Source: Sphingobium sp. CECT 9361 (GTDB taxonomy: Bacteria > Pseudomonadota > Alphaproteobacteria > Sphingomonadales > Sphingomonadaceae). From it: 64,000 nt of DNA. Of this stretch, positions 28,153-38,351 are shown one piece after another. The notes beneath the pieces were generated by a model that ran no database searches, was not told the origin of the DNA, and was given only the letters and a program-made list of their open reading frames with translations. How positions within the stretch are numbered: the stretch's first letter is position 1; every line of letters starts with the position of its first letter. The stretch covers positions 124,001 to 188,000 of the forward strand of contig NZ_CAKKNC010000008.1 in assembly GCF_918741285.1 (NCBI RefSeq), read 5' to 3'. A program made the translations under genes and the position numbers.

Positions 28153-29550
28153 ATGACCTATCGACCCTGGACTGTCGCTTCCGCGCTCGTAATTGTTGCA
28201 ATGCCGAGCATTGCATCGGCTCAGGCGCTCACTGCGCAGGAGGCGGCGGATTTGCGCGCGCAACTGTCGGCATTGAAGGCACAGGTCGAACGCCTCGAAG
28301 CACGGCTCGACAGCACGCAGCAGCAGGTTGCGACGCAATTGGCACCGTCGGCGACTTCCGCGCCAGTCAACGTCGTTGCGGCCGCACCAGCCAAGCCGAC
28401 CACTACCATCAAGTGGAAAGGGTCGCCGCAGTTCAGCTTGGGTAGCGCGAGTTTCAAGGTCAAAGGGCGCATCCAGTATGATGCCAGCTATCTATCGGTG
28501 CCTAAGGATGTGGCCGATCTTTCCAAAGGATATTCCAACGAGCTGCGGCGCCTGCGGCTGGGCGGCGAAGGCACTCTTGGCGGTGGTTTTGGGTATAAGC
28601 TGGAAACCGAATTATCCGATAACAGCATCGATCTGGTCGACACCTTCATAACCTATGAGCGTGGCAAATGGCTGATCACCTTGGGTAATCAGAACGAGTT
28701 CCAGTCTCTCGACGAGTTAACCGGGGACACTACCGGCTCGGTCATGGAACGTGCGGCTTTTACCGATGCTTTCGCGTTTGAGCGGCGCCTCGGCCTTTCG
28801 GCGCAGTATCGTGGCAAAGCGGTGCTGGTGCAGGGGGGTATCTTTTCGGACAGCGCTGACTCGCTCACCAACAGCAGCGACGGTGTGACTGGAGGCGACG
28901 AAAACAACAGCATCGGACTGGACGGTCGCATCGTGGTCATGCCGAAGGTCGGCGATATGCAACTTCACTTTGGCGGTTCGTACCATTGGCGCGATTTTAA
29001 CCGCCTGGCCGCTGCCCCGGTCCGTTATCGCCAGCGCCCCTATATCCACAGTTCGAACAGCCGCTTCCTCTCGACGCCCGCCATCAACGCCACGGGCGAG
29101 CGGCATTACGGTTTCGAAGTGGCGGGTAGCCAGGGGCGTTTCAGCTTCGCAGGCGAAGGCCATTGGCTACGCAGCGTCCGGTCGGGGCTTTCCGATCCGC
29201 AGTTTTTCGGCGCCTATGCCGAAGTGGGGTATTTCCTGACCAAAGGAGACAGCCGACCGCTGGCCGACGGCATTTTCGGCCGGACCGATCCAAAGAACCC
29301 TGTAACGGCGGGCGGGCTGGGCGCTGTACAGCTTACTTTACGGTATGATTATCTCGATCTGAATGACGGCGCGATAGTTGGCGGAACGCAGAATGCTTAC
29401 ATCGCCGCACTCGTCTGGGCTCCGATCAACTATCTGCGCTTCAACATGAATTACGCTCATCTGGACTATGCCGACGCAGCCATTCTGGCCGACACACGCG
29501 CCGACTACGGTATAGACACGGTGAGCCTACGCGCGGAACTCGATTTTTAG
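28153..29550 (+). CDS. Phosphate-selective porin OprP/OprO family
   Basis: The 465-residue outer-membrane protein has a signal peptide (cleavage near SIASAQA, about residue 25), a short periplasmic coiled coil (ADLRAQLSALKAQVERLEAR, about 33-53), an Ala/Pro linker, and a C-terminal 16-strand-type barrel ending in phenylalanine (ELDF). OprP and OprO trimers take up phosphate or polyphosphate. The gene lies on the other side of an AsmA gene from the pst operon and converges with it by a four-base overlap. Confidence 0.88.
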   Translation: MTYRPWTVASALVIVAMPSIASAQALTAQEAADLRAQLSALKAQVERLEARLDSTQQQVATQLAPSATSAPVNVVAAAPAKPTTTIKWKGSPQFSLGSASFKVKGRIQYDASYLSVPKDVADLSKGYSNELRRLRLGGEGTLGGGFGYKLETELSDNSIDLVDTFITYERGKWLITLGNQNEFQSLDELTGDTTGSVMERAAFTDAFAFERRLGLSAQYRGKAVLVQGGIFSDSADSLTNSSDGVTGGDENNSIGLDGRIVVMPKVGDMQLHFGGSYHWRDFNRLAAAPVRYRQRPYIHSSNSRFLSTPAINATGERHYGFEVAGSQGRFSFAGEGHWLRSVRSGLSDPQFFGAYAEVGYFLTKGDSRPLADGIFGRTDPKNPVTAGGLGAVQLTLRYDYLDLNDGAIVGGTQNAYIAALVWAPINYLRFNMNYAHLDYADAAILADTRADYGIDTVSLRAELDF

Positions 29551-31391
29551 CGCAAGACGTTTGCGGCCATGGCACGGCAATCGGTGTCCGATGCTGTCGG
29601 TCCCTGCTTTCCGGCGATGGCCCGGCCAACCATTTTTACCACGTTGCCGACCGACTTTGTTTCCTTCGGTACCACTATGCTGGGCTGCTTGATCGTTCCC
29701 AGTATTGGAACCGATCCGTCCAGCCGCAATATACTTCGCGTCTTTGGTGCGCCGGTAAGCGCCAGCGCCATTCGTTCATCATTCAGTGTGATTGTACCAT
29801 TCGCCTTTGTAAGTGCGCGTGTCGTGTCGATCAGGACGGGATTGGTACGCATGACCCCATTCCGCACATCCAGCCGTGCAATGATGCAGCGAAGGGACGC
29901 CATTTCGTCTTTCCCCGTCAATATGCCACGGCCTACGTCCTGACCGAGCAGAGACGCTGTGCGTGCAGGGATCTTGCCATCCCGCGCGACGAGGGCGACC
30001 ACGCCGTTGGATCGTGCAATGGCGCCACGGATGGTGCGTCCACGCCCGGCCAGGCGCAGTTTTCCTTCAAGTCGTCCGTCGATTTGCGCATGAGGGAAAA
30101 AGTCTATCAGCCGGGCATCGCGCACATTCATCGCGATATTCAACATAGGGGACGACGCGATGGATTTGCCTTGACGTTGATCGATCGACAAGCGGCCCGC
30201 GAACCGGCCGCGCGTCAGGCCCAATTCCAACGGGTCCATAACGAGATGCGATCTCTCGAGCATCAGGGTGGCACGCAGGCTGCGAAAGGGGGAAGATCCA
30301 GGCCATAGCAATTTCCCGACGGTTAGCCGTAGCTTTCCATCGGTCTTGCCAACGTTCTTTAGATCGATGGCAGTAGCAGGCACAAGCCGGTCACCGAACC
30401 TTGCTTCCATGGCCCTGCCGCGCGCCTTTCCAGCGACGCTTGCCAGGTCATCGAAATCAAATTGCCGTGAGGTTACTTCGCCGTCGATCCGTGTTCGACC
30501 GTCGCGCTTTTTGATCGTCGCATTGCCTGCGATATCGGATCGTCCGATCGTTCCACGCAAATTGGCGATCTTCCAGTCGGGCGTGTCGCGGCGGACTTTG
30601 GCGGCAAGTTTCACAGGCTGGGTTCCCGGCAACCCGGCCTCGATGATGACATCCAGCAACGCCAGATCGTTGGCGTAAGCCGTGGCGCTGGCAGTCAGGT
30701 GGCCGACGTCGAGAGGGCGATCCATTGTCCCTTCAAAGGTGGCACCGACCGTCTGGCCCTTTATCTGCGCACGGAAGGGCCATGTCTTGTTGGCGGCGTC
30801 GCCCGCAATGGGGCCGCCATCGACGGACACGGCGACGGGATTGCCCTTTAACTGCCCAGTGCCCCGCATGGCGAGACCGCGGCGTACATCGGCTTCGACT
30901 TTCAGGTCGAAGCTGCGGCCGCGTTTTGCATCGCGATACAGGACGCGGCTATTGGCGATTTTAAGGCGCGAGAACTGGGGGCGCTGCCCGTCGCCGTCCG
31001 ATGTGTCACCATCGTTCCAGCTCTCGCGGCCGTTTTTGTCGCGAATGAGCGTCAGCGTCATGCCGTCCACATCGAACGCCTCGACCGACATTTTTCCGGT
31101 CAGAAGGGAGAGTGCGTTGAACTGCAACCGTGCTTGCGCCACTCGGGCGAGATCGCCTTTTCCGGCCCATGCAGGCTGGGGTATGGTGATGCCACGGGCG
31201 ATAACTTCGGGATGGAAGGAGAAGCGGTCAGCACGCTCCATTACGGCGATTTGGGCAGGTCGGCCCAACCGTTTAGATAAACGGTGTTCTATGGTTTCGC
31301 GCAGGACTCCCCAAGGGAAGGCGGCCAGTGCGATGAGCAATATAATCGCAAATGTGCCAATAATGAGCAGGCCCTTCGCCCACCATGACAT
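29547..31391 (-). CDS. AsmA family protein
   Basis: AsmA-like proteins are inner-membrane-anchored, largely periplasmic proteins now viewed as bridge-like lipid-transfer factors for outer-membrane phospholipids. An N-terminal helix (WAKGLLIIGTFAIILLIALA) is followed by RETIEHRLSKRLGRPAQIAV, typical of AsmA, and a long beta-rich region with the C-terminal AsmA_2 domain. The start is uncertain: I use the ATG of MSWWAKGLL at 31391 (614 residues). A TTG at 31400 has a better-placed GAGG, and the frame is open to 31460. The gene follows phoB and may be read with it. Confidence 0.82.
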   Translation of the reverse strand: MSWWAKGLLIIGTFAIILLIALAAFPWGVLRETIEHRLSKRLGRPAQIAVMERADRFSFHPEVIARGITIPQPAWAGKGDLARVAQARLQFNALSLLTGKMSVEAFDVDGMTLTLIRDKNGRESWNDGDTSDGDGQRPQFSRLKIANSRVLYRDAKRGRSFDLKVEADVRRGLAMRGTGQLKGNPVAVSVDGGPIAGDAANKTWPFRAQIKGQTVGATFEGTMDRPLDVGHLTASATAYANDLALLDVIIEAGLPGTQPVKLAAKVRRDTPDWKIANLRGTIGRSDIAGNATIKKRDGRTRIDGEVTSRQFDFDDLASVAGKARGRAMEARFGDRLVPATAIDLKNVGKTDGKLRLTVGKLLWPGSSPFRSLRATLMLERSHLVMDPLELGLTRGRFAGRLSIDQRQGKSIASSPMLNIAMNVRDARLIDFFPHAQIDGRLEGKLRLAGRGRTIRGAIARSNGVVALVARDGKIPARTASLLGQDVGRGILTGKDEMASLRCIIARLDVRNGVMRTNPVLIDTTRALTKANGTITLNDERMALALTGAPKTRSILRLDGSVPILGTIKQPSIVVPKETKSVGNVVKMVGRAIAGKQGPTASDTDCRAMAANVLR

Positions 31392-31498
31392 AGTACGCAA
31401 TTGAAGTCCTCGCCCCTCTTGGACCTGCCGCTTGGGCAGGCGCATGAAATAAGGACGCACGAAACGAAAATTCGTTCCGTTAGCGGTTCAATCGCGGA

Positions 31499-32197
31499 TC
31501 AGTTGGGGCCGTCTGTGTCCAGCGCATAGCCCGCCGAGCGTACCGTGCGGATGATATCGCGATGGCTCTCGCCATTGATTGCCTTGCGGAGACGACGGAT
31601 ATGTACGTCAACCGTACGCAGTTCGATATCGCTGTCCTGTCCCCAGACGCTGTCGAGCAATCGCTCGCGCGAGAAGACCCAGCCCGGATGCTCCAGAAAA
31701 TGCTTGAGTAGCCGAAATTCCGTGGGGCCAAGCGAAACGGTCTGACCGGCGCGACGGACCTTGTGGCCGACCGTGTCCATCTCGATATCCGCGAAGGACA
31801 AGGTTTCGCCCGCCAGTGCAGGGCGCACGCGACGCAATACCGCGCCGACACGCGCGACCAGCTCGCGGGGCGAGAAGGGCTTCGTTACATAATCGTCGGC
31901 ACCGGTTTCCAAACCACGCACGCGATCCTCTTCCTCTCCGCGTGCGGTGAGCATGATGATCGGTACATTGGCCGTACCGTTCATGCGGCGAAGGCGGCGG
32001 CAGACTTCGATGCCGGACAGGCTTTCGACCATCCAGTCAAGGAGGACGATATCAGGCGTTTCTTCCTGCGCCATGATGAGCGCTTCTTCGCCGTCAACGG
32101 TGTGCGCGACATCAAAGTCTTCGCGTTTGAAATGCCAGATCAGAAGTTCGGCAAGGGCCGCGTCGTCTTCAACCAGCAGCATTTTGGCTCGCGCCAT
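31499..32197 (-). CDS. phoB: Phosphate regulon response regulator PhoB
   Basis: The 232-residue OmpR-type regulator has a receiver domain with phospho-acceptor Asp in IVLLDWMVESLSG and the conserved Lys in DYVTKPFSPRELVARV, and a C-terminal winged helix (PTEFRLLKHFLEHPGWVFSRE, HIRRLRKAINGE). It activates the Pho regulon under phosphate limitation. It is the last gene of the pstSCAB-phoU-phoB operon. No phoR kinase gene is adjacent, so the kinase must be elsewhere. Confidence 0.95.
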   Translation of the reverse strand: MARAKMLLVEDDAALAELLIWHFKREDFDVAHTVDGEEALIMAQEETPDIVLLDWMVESLSGIEVCRRLRRMNGTANVPIIMLTARGEEEDRVRGLETGADDYVTKPFSPRELVARVGAVLRRVRPALAGETLSFADIEMDTVGHKVRRAGQTVSLGPTEFRLLKHFLEHPGWVFSRERLLDSVWGQDSDIELRTVDVHIRRLRKAINGESHRDIIRTVRSAGYALDTDGPN

Positions 32198-32208
32198 GGC
32201 AGTTGTCC

Positions 32209-32904
32209 TTATTTGCCCGCGTCTTCGGGGGCTTCGCCGCGCTCGCGGTCGGGCAGATACTGGCCGGTTGCCGCATAATAGACCATCTCCGCGACATTGG
32301 TCGCGTGGTCGCCGATCCGTTCGATGTTCTTGGCTACGAACAGCAGATGCGCACTTTCCGAAATCATCTTTGGATTTTCGGCCATATAGGTTAGCAGCGT
32401 GCGGAAAATGCTATTGTAGAAATCGTCTACTACCTTGTCGCGCTCGATGACGGCAATCGCAAGATCAGCATCGCGCGCAGCAAAGGCGTTAAGTGCATCG
32501 TGCACCATTTCGCCGGCGATTTGCCCCATCGATGGGAGCAGCGACATCAGTTCCAGCTTCCGATTTTCGACGATCAGCGGCACGCGCTTGGCGATGTTCT
32601 TGCCGTAATCGCCGATCCGTTCGACGACGCCCGCGATCTTCAGCGCCGCGACCACTTCGCGTAGATCGTTCGCCATCGGCGCGCGCAGGGCGATGGTCTG
32701 CACCACCAGTCGCTCGACTTGTTCCTCCAGCGCGTCGATCTTTGGATCGTCCAGCACGACCTGACGCGCCATATTCTTGTCACGGCGGAGCAGCGCCATC
32801 ATCGCGTTGTCGAGGCTCGCTTCCGCGCGTCCGCCCATTTCCGCGATCAAGCCGCGGAGCGTATCGATATCTTGATCGAAAGCCTTGACCGTATGTTCAA
32901 CCAT
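32209..32904 (-). CDS. phoU: Phosphate signalling protein PhoU
   Basis: PhoU links the Pst transporter to the PhoR-PhoB system and keeps the regulon off when phosphate is plentiful. The 231-residue protein shows two three-helix PhoU repeats, with the family-like segments [15 protein letters not shown] and [16 protein letters not shown] that hold metal-binding E/D residues. It lies between pstB and phoB. Confidence 0.95.
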   Translation of the reverse strand: MVEHTVKAFDQDIDTLRGLIAEMGGRAEASLDNAMMALLRRDKNMARQVVLDDPKIDALEEQVERLVVQTIALRAPMANDLREVVAALKIAGVVERIGDYGKNIAKRVPLIVENRKLELMSLLPSMGQIAGEMVHDALNAFAARDADLAIAVIERDKVVDDFYNSIFRTLLTYMAENPKMISESAHLLFVAKNIERIGDHATNVAEMVYYAATGQYLPDRERGEAPEDAGK

Positions 32905-32921
32905 TATTCTCTCTCCCCCGG

Positions 32922-33713
32922 TCAGCCGTAGCGGCCGGTGATATAATCCCGTGTCCGATCTGCCTTCGGATTAGTGAAGATGTCGGATGTTACGCCATAT
33001 TCTACCAGCGTTCCCAGATGGAAGAACGCCGTTCGCTGCGACACGCGCGCCGCTTGCTGCATGTTATGCGTCACGATCACGATCGCATAGCGACCCCGCA
33101 GCTCGTGGATCAGTTCCTCGATCTTCGCCGTTGCGATGGGGTCGAGTGCCGAGCAAGGCTCGTCCATCAGGATGACTTCCGGTTCCACGGCAATCGCGCG
33201 GCCGATGCAAAGGCGCTGCTGCTGGCCACCGGATAGGGCTGTGCCGCTTTCGTTAAGCCGATCCTTGACCTCTTCCCAGAGACCCGCCCGGCGCAGCGAC
33301 TTTTCAACGATCACGTCCATATCGGCTTTCGCGCTGGCAAGGCCATGGATGCGCGGGCCATAGGCAATGTTTTCGTAGATCGATTTCGGAAACGGATTGG
33401 GCTTCTGGAAGACCATGCCAACCCGCGCGCGAAGCTGCACCACGTCCATCGAAGGGGCGTAGATGTTCTCGCCATCCAGCGTGATTTCCCCCTCGACTCG
33501 GGCGCTGGCGACGGTGTCGTTCATGCGGTTCAGGGTCCGTAGGAATGTCGATTTGCCGCAACCGGACGGGCCGATGAAGGCCGTTACATTGTCCATGTCG
33601 ACGTCGATCGACACCTTGTTGATGGCTTGCTTGGCCCCGTAAAAGACGTTGACGTCACGCGCCGTCATCTTCGGATTATTGGGCTTTAGCGCCTGTTGTT
33701 CTTCAGTCAGCAT
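32922..33713 (-). CDS. pstB: Phosphate ABC transporter ATPase PstB
   Basis: The 263-residue ATPase has Walker [10 protein letters not shown], the ABC signature LSGGQQQRL, Walker [13 protein letters not shown] and the switch histidine in IVIVTHNM. It powers phosphate import with PstA and PstC. I start at the ATG at 33713, one base after the pstA stop, rather than at an upstream in-frame TTG. Confidence 0.96.
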   Translation of the reverse strand: MLTEEQQALKPNNPKMTARDVNVFYGAKQAINKVSIDVDMDNVTAFIGPSGCGKSTFLRTLNRMNDTVASARVEGEITLDGENIYAPSMDVVQLRARVGMVFQKPNPFPKSIYENIAYGPRIHGLASAKADMDVIVEKSLRRAGLWEEVKDRLNESGTALSGGQQQRLCIGRAIAVEPEVILMDEPCSALDPIATAKIEELIHELRGRYAIVIVTHNMQQAARVSQRTAFFHLGTLVEYGVTSDIFTNPKADRTRDYITGRYG

Positions 33714-33714
33714 A

Positions 33715-34983
33715 TTACCAGCGCTTCTCAAATTTGTTGCGAAGATAGATGGCGAGACCGTTCATCGCCAACAGGAAAGCCAGCAGCACTATGATCGCTG
33801 CCGATGTCTTTTCAATGAAACCCTTGCTAACTTCGTCTGACCACAGGAAAATCTGTACGGGAAGGACAGTCGCGGGGTCCGTTATGCCGCCCGGTGGGGT
33901 TGCGATGAAGGCGCGCATGCCGATCATCAGCAGCGGCGCAGTTTCCCCGAGCGCGCGGGCCATGCCAATGATCGTGCCGGTCAGGATGCCGGGGAGCGCG
34001 AGCGGGAGGACATGGTGAAATACGACTTGCACCGGGGATGCGCCGACACCCAGCGCGGCATCACGAATGGAAGGCGGCACAGCCTTGATCGCGTTGCGCC
34101 CGGCGATCACGATGACCGGCATGGTCATCAGCGCCAGCGTCATACCGCCGACCAGCGCGGCAGAGCGGGGGAAGTCCAGCAGGTTAAGGAAAATCGCCAG
34201 ACCCAACAGACCGAATATGATCGACGGCACGGCTGCAAGGTTGTTGATCGATACTTCGATGATGTCCGTCCACCACGCTTTAGGCGCATATTCTTCCAGA
34301 TACAGTGCCGTAGCGACACCGATTGGGAAGCTCAGCAGCAGCGTGACGAGCATCGTCAACAATGACCCCTTGAACGCACCCCAGATGCCGACCTGTGTGG
34401 GATCGGTTGCATCGCTGGCGGAGAGGAAGGCACTGTTGAAGCCAGTGGATACGACGCCCGATTGCTGCAGCCGCGCATAGGCCGCTTCATCGGTTTCGCT
34501 GGCATCGCCCTTGGCTGCCAGATCGATACCGGTGGAGGCCGGGAGGGACAGCGTGATTTTCTGCGAAAGGACCTTCGGATTGTCCAGAATCGCGTCGCGG
34601 ACGGTCAGCCAGGCATTGGGTGAGATCAATGCATCGCCCCCTGCGCCGAGGGCCTTATCGGCGGCCTGCGCCGTGATGGCCTGCAGGTTTGCGCCTGCCA
34701 GTGACTGCGCATTGACCGTAGCGGGATCGATAAGGATTGGCGCTGTCTGGAAATCGATCTGCAGAGCGATTTCGGTGCGCGTGAAGCCGCGCGCGCCATT
34801 GCCGATCATGGTGAACAGCAGGAACGCCAGAAACCCGGCTGACAGCAATACCGCGCCCATACCCAGCAGGCGGAACCGGCGTTCTGCTGCATAGCGCGCA
34901 GCAATCCGCTTCTGCATCGCGGCGCCCTTCCAGTCGGTGGGGTTGCGCGTGGGGCTGGCGAGTGTAGTCGAAGGCGCGTTCAT
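33715..34983 (-). CDS. pstA: Phosphate ABC transporter permease PstA
   Basis: This is one of the two permeases of the Pst system. The 422-residue protein has a long N-terminal periplasmic insertion (about residues 70-190) beyond the E. coli length, a form common in Alphaproteobacteria. The permease EAA-type loop ([20 protein letters not shown]) is at about 325-344. It overlaps pstC by four bases. Confidence 0.95.
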   Translation of the reverse strand: MNAPSTTLASPTRNPTDWKGAAMQKRIAARYAAERRFRLLGMGAVLLSAGFLAFLLFTMIGNGARGFTRTEIALQIDFQTAPILIDPATVNAQSLAGANLQAITAQAADKALGAGGDALISPNAWLTVRDAILDNPKVLSQKITLSLPASTGIDLAAKGDASETDEAAYARLQQSGVVSTGFNSAFLSASDATDPTQVGIWGAFKGSLLTMLVTLLLSFPIGVATALYLEEYAPKAWWTDIIEVSINNLAAVPSIIFGLLGLAIFLNLLDFPRSAALVGGMTLALMTMPVIVIAGRNAIKAVPPSIRDAALGVGASPVQVVFHHVLPLALPGILTGTIIGMARALGETAPLLMIGMRAFIATPPGGITDPATVLPVQIFLWSDEVSKGFIEKTSAAIIVLLAFLLAMNGLAIYLRNKFEKRW

Positions 34984-36374
34984 TCGTAGGCCTCCCGATA
35001 TTTCTTTACGACGCGAAGGGCGACGATGTTGAGCAGCAACGTGACGATGAAGAGCACCAGCCCGAGGGCGAACGCCGCAAGGGTTTTGGCGCTGTCGAAT
35101 TCCTGATCGCCCGTGAGCAACTGGACGATCTGGGTCGTAACTGTCGTCACGCTGGAAAAGGGATTGAGGGTCATGTTAGCGGCAAGGCCAGCGGCCATCA
35201 CCACGATCATGGTCTCCCCAATTGCACGGCTGACCGCCAGCAATACGCCGCCGACGACACCGGGTAGCGCTGCGGGGATCAGCACGCGCTTGATCGTCTC
35301 GCTGGTGGTCGCGCCCATCGCCAGCGATCCGTCACGCATGGCCTGAGGCACCGCTGCAATGCTGTCGTCTGCCATGGAAGAGACGAAGGGGATGATCATC
35401 ACGCCCATCACCAACCCCGCGGCAAGCGCGCTTTCGGAAGATGCGCCGCTGATCCCGACGGCCACCGCAAAGTCGCGCAGGGCAGGAGCTATGGTGAGCG
35501 CGGCAAAATAACCGTAAACCACCGTCGGGACGCCCGCGAGTACCTCAAGGATCGGCTTCATCCACTTGCGGGTGTTGGGCCGCGCATATTGCGTCAGGTA
35601 GATCGCGCTCATCAGGCCCAGTGGGATTGCGACGACCATTGCGATGATGGCGCCGATGAAGATCGTTCCCCAGAACAGCGGGACCGCACCGAAGGCGCCT
35701 TCATTGCCAAAGCCCATGGCGGCGGATTGCGGCGACCATTTCGTGCCGAACAGGAACTCGAACGGATTGACCATCGAGAAGAAGCGCAGCGATTCCCACA
35801 ACAGTGAAGCCACGATGCCCACCGTGGTGACGATCGCAAGGAGCGACGCGCCGAGCAGCAGCGCCATGACCAGCCGTTCGACCCGTGTCCGCGCGCGGAA
35901 ATCGGGGCGGATGCGAGTGAAGGCAAAAGCGCCGCCAGCGAAGGCCAGTATCAGCGCGAGAACGACGCCGCCGGTCCCGAACTTGCTGGTCGCTGCCCGA
36001 TAGGGTTCTACCAAGGCTTGAGCCGCCGGGTTGAAAGCCATCGCCTGCTTGCCGCTGGCGATGTTACGCGCTTCGCTCAGGATCGCGCCCCGTCCGAAGC
36101 TGTCGCTCGGCAAGCTTTGTGCGGCCGGGTCGGCCAGCACGGACTCCGTGACGAGGCCCGGCATGACATTGGTCCACACGGCCAGAAACAGCAGCGCGGG
36201 GACCAATGTCCACAGCGCAACATACCAACCATGGTAGCTTGGTAAGCTATGCATCGCGCCGCGTGCTGGCCCCGCATTGGCGGCGGTCTGCAATCGCGTG
36301 GCGCGCGCACGGGCGCTGACCCAGGCCGCTACGCCCAGGCCGAGCAGCAGCAAAAGAATGGCGGGACCTGTCAC
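34980..36374 (-). CDS. pstC: Phosphate ABC transporter permease PstC
   Basis: The 464-residue permease has an N-terminal extension with two helices and a periplasmic loop, then the canonical BPD permease core with the EAA loop (RDGSLAMGATTSETIKRVLI, about 344-363). It pairs with PstA. It begins four bases after the pstS stop. Confidence 0.95.
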   Translation of the reverse strand: MTGPAILLLLLGLGVAAWVSARARATRLQTAANAGPARGAMHSLPSYHGWYVALWTLVPALLFLAVWTNVMPGLVTESVLADPAAQSLPSDSFGRGAILSEARNIASGKQAMAFNPAAQALVEPYRAATSKFGTGGVVLALILAFAGGAFAFTRIRPDFRARTRVERLVMALLLGASLLAIVTTVGIVASLLWESLRFFSMVNPFEFLFGTKWSPQSAAMGFGNEGAFGAVPLFWGTIFIGAIIAMVVAIPLGLMSAIYLTQYARPNTRKWMKPILEVLAGVPTVVYGYFAALTIAPALRDFAVAVGISGASSESALAAGLVMGVMIIPFVSSMADDSIAAVPQAMRDGSLAMGATTSETIKRVLIPAALPGVVGGVLLAVSRAIGETMIVVMAAGLAANMTLNPFSSVTTVTTQIVQLLTGDQEFDSAKTLAAFALGLVLFIVTLLLNIVALRVVKKYREAYE

Positions 36375-36378
36375 GATC

Positions 36379-37434
36379 TTATTTCAGGTCTGCGCCGTTC
36401 AGCACCGGCAACGACTTGACGGTTTCGGCAGCAGCGCTGCGAACCGCATCTGTCGCAGCAACCATGCCGCGCTTGGCAAGCAGGCCACCTGGGTTCCACG
36501 AGGCAGCGAAGGTGTCGAGATAGGCCTTCAGACCGGGTATCGCCTGAATATGCGCCTTCTTGACGTAGATGTAGAGCGGACGCGCGCCGGGATATTTACC
36601 GCTCGCGACATTGTCATAAGTGGCATCGACGCCGTTCAGCGGAATGTCGTTCAGCGAGTTCAGATTTTCTTCGAGGAAGCTATAGCCGAACACGCCCACT
36701 GCGTTGGGATTGGCACCCAGCTTCTGTACGATCAAATTGTCGTTCTCACCGGAGTCGACATATTTGCCGTCTTCGCGAACCTTGGTGCAGGCTGCCTTAT
36801 ACTGGTCTTCGTTGCTGTCTTTGAGCGCCTTCATGGCGGGGTCCGACTGGCAACCCTTTTCCAAGATTAACTCGGCGAGGGAATCGCGTGTTCCGCTGGT
36901 CGAGGGCGGGCCGAAGACGGAGATGGCGATGGCGGGAAGGGCCGGGTCGACATCCTTCCACGTCTGCGCCGTGTTCGGACCCTTGCCGAAAGGATTGGCA
37001 GCCAGCGCCTTGTAAACGGTCTCCGGCGTCAACTTCAGGCCGGGACCTTTTTTCGATTCAGCAAAGGCCAGGCCATCGACGCCGATCTGGATTTCGACGA
37101 TTTCCTTGACGCCGTTTTTCTCGCACATTTCGAATTCGGACTTCTTCATCCGGCGCGATGCGTTTTCGATGTCGGGGAACTGCGAGCCGACGCCGGCGCA
37201 GAACAGCTTCATGCCGCCGCCTGTACCGGTCGATTCGATGATTGGCGATTTCATGCCGGGGTTTGCATTGACGAACTGTTCGGCAACGGCGGTAGCGAAG
37301 GGATAGACGGTCGACGAGCCCACAGCGCGGATCTGATCGCGGCCGGCTGACTCGCCTCCCGCCTTGTCCTGACATGCCGACAGAGTAGCCGACAGCGCAA
37401 ACGCCGAAACGGCGAGACGAACGATTTGCTTCAC
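36379..37434 (-). CDS. pstS: Phosphate-binding lipoprotein PstS
   Basis: PstS captures phosphate in the periplasm for the Pst transporter. The product has a lipoprotein signal (LSATLSAC, about residues 14-21) and the phosphate-binding loops VGSSTVYPF and ESTGTGGGMKLF and SGTRDSLAEL. I choose the GTG at 37434 (351 residues) because GGAGG lies seven bases before it; an in-frame TTG at 37449 would overlap this site. It is the first gene of the operon and lies 86 bases downstream of a three-repeat Pho box. Confidence 0.93.
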   Translation of the reverse strand: MKQIVRLAVSAFALSATLSACQDKAGGESAGRDQIRAVGSSTVYPFATAVAEQFVNANPGMKSPIIESTGTGGGMKLFCAGVGSQFPDIENASRRMKKSEFEMCEKNGVKEIVEIQIGVDGLAFAESKKGPGLKLTPETVYKALAANPFGKGPNTAQTWKDVDPALPAIAISVFGPPSTSGTRDSLAELILEKGCQSDPAMKALKDSNEDQYKAACTKVREDGKYVDSGENDNLIVQKLGANPNAVGVFGYSFLEENLNSLNDIPLNGVDATYDNVASGKYPGARPLYIYVKKAHIQAIPGLKAYLDTFAASWNPGGLLAKRGMVAATDAVRSAAAETVKSLPVLNGADLK

Positions 37435-37519
37435 TTGGAGCCTCCACAAAAGACGATGCCGCGAATCCCCGGTGCGACCTTCTCGTGGCAGCGCCCTAGC
37501 GACGGATCATCGCGCCATT

Positions 37520-37548
37520 GTGACAGTTGCGTTGCAGTTTGATGACAA
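37520..37548 (-). promoter_or_regulatory. Pho box upstream of pstS (three direct repeats)
   Basis: Read on the minus strand: TTGTCAT-CAAA-CTGCAAC-GCAA-CTGTCAC, three seven-base repeats at exact 11-base spacing, matching the PhoB consensus CTGTCAT-N4. It lies 86 bases before the pstS start, an ordinary distance for PhoB activation of the pst-pho operon. Confidence 0.85.
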
Positions 37549-37589
37549 TGCTCCAGAAGCCAGCAAAACGGCCAAATTTTATTCAGCGC

Positions 37590-38333
37590 TTAACGCGCTA
37601 TCGCCTTTGCGTTGGCCAGATAGGTGCGACCGATCCGGATATCGTCGCCTTGCGCAAGGCAAGCGAACCACACGCCACTGCCGTCATGGCGCAACTTGTC
37701 GATATGTTCGCGGCGGACGATGTGGGAACGGTGCAGACGAATGAACTGTGCCGGGTCCAGCCGCCGCTCCAGCGATGTGATGGTCTGGTGCAATAGGTAG
37801 CTCCGCGCCCCAACATGCAGCCTCATATAGTCGCGCTCGGCTTCGATGCGGTCGATCTGGTCGGTACCGATGCGGATTAACTCGGACCGATGTGGAACCC
37901 AGAATTCCTCGGCCCAGCTATCACCCTGGTCGACGTCCGATGGCGGGGCAGGGGCGTCGTGTGCTGCCGTCAGCACGCTTTCTACGCGATCGATGGCGCG
38001 AACAAGTCGGTCATGGGCAACTGGCTTCAACAGATAATCGATGGCGGCAAGATCGAAAGCCTCGACCGCAAATCCCTCGAATGCAGTCACGAAGATAACC
38101 GCGGGGCGGAAGCCCAGCTTGCCCACAGCGCGCGCGACGCCGATGCCGTCCAGCAAAGGCATGGCAATGTCGAGCATGAGCAGATCGGGCTGCAACCCCT
38201 CCACCATGCGCAGTGCTGCCTCTCCATCGCCGGCAGTGCCTACGAGTGAGATTCTCGGTTCGCGCGCGCACAGCATCTGCAAGCGTTCGATGGCCAGCGG
38301 CTCATCGTCGACGATCATGGTCCGGATCTGCAT
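37590..38333 (-). CDS. LytTR-type response regulator
   Basis: The 247-residue regulator has a receiver domain (phospho-acceptor Asp in LLMLDIAMPLLDGIG, conserved Lys in DYLLKPVAHDRLV) and a C-terminal LytTR DNA-binding domain (RIEAERDYMRLHVGARSYLL, FIRLHRSHIVRREHID). It forms a pair with the kinase gene 18 bases upstream on the same strand. Targets are unknown. Confidence 0.93.
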   Translation of the reverse strand: MQIRTMIVDDEPLAIERLQMLCAREPRISLVGTAGDGEAALRMVEGLQPDLLMLDIAMPLLDGIGVARAVGKLGFRPAVIFVTAFEGFAVEAFDLAAIDYLLKPVAHDRLVRAIDRVESVLTAAHDAPAPPSDVDQGDSWAEEFWVPHRSELIRIGTDQIDRIEAERDYMRLHVGARSYLLHQTITSLERRLDPAQFIRLHRSHIVRREHIDKLRHDGSGVWFACLAQGDDIRIGRTYLANAKAIAR

Positions 38334-38351
38334 GGTTTCTTTCTCTCGCTT

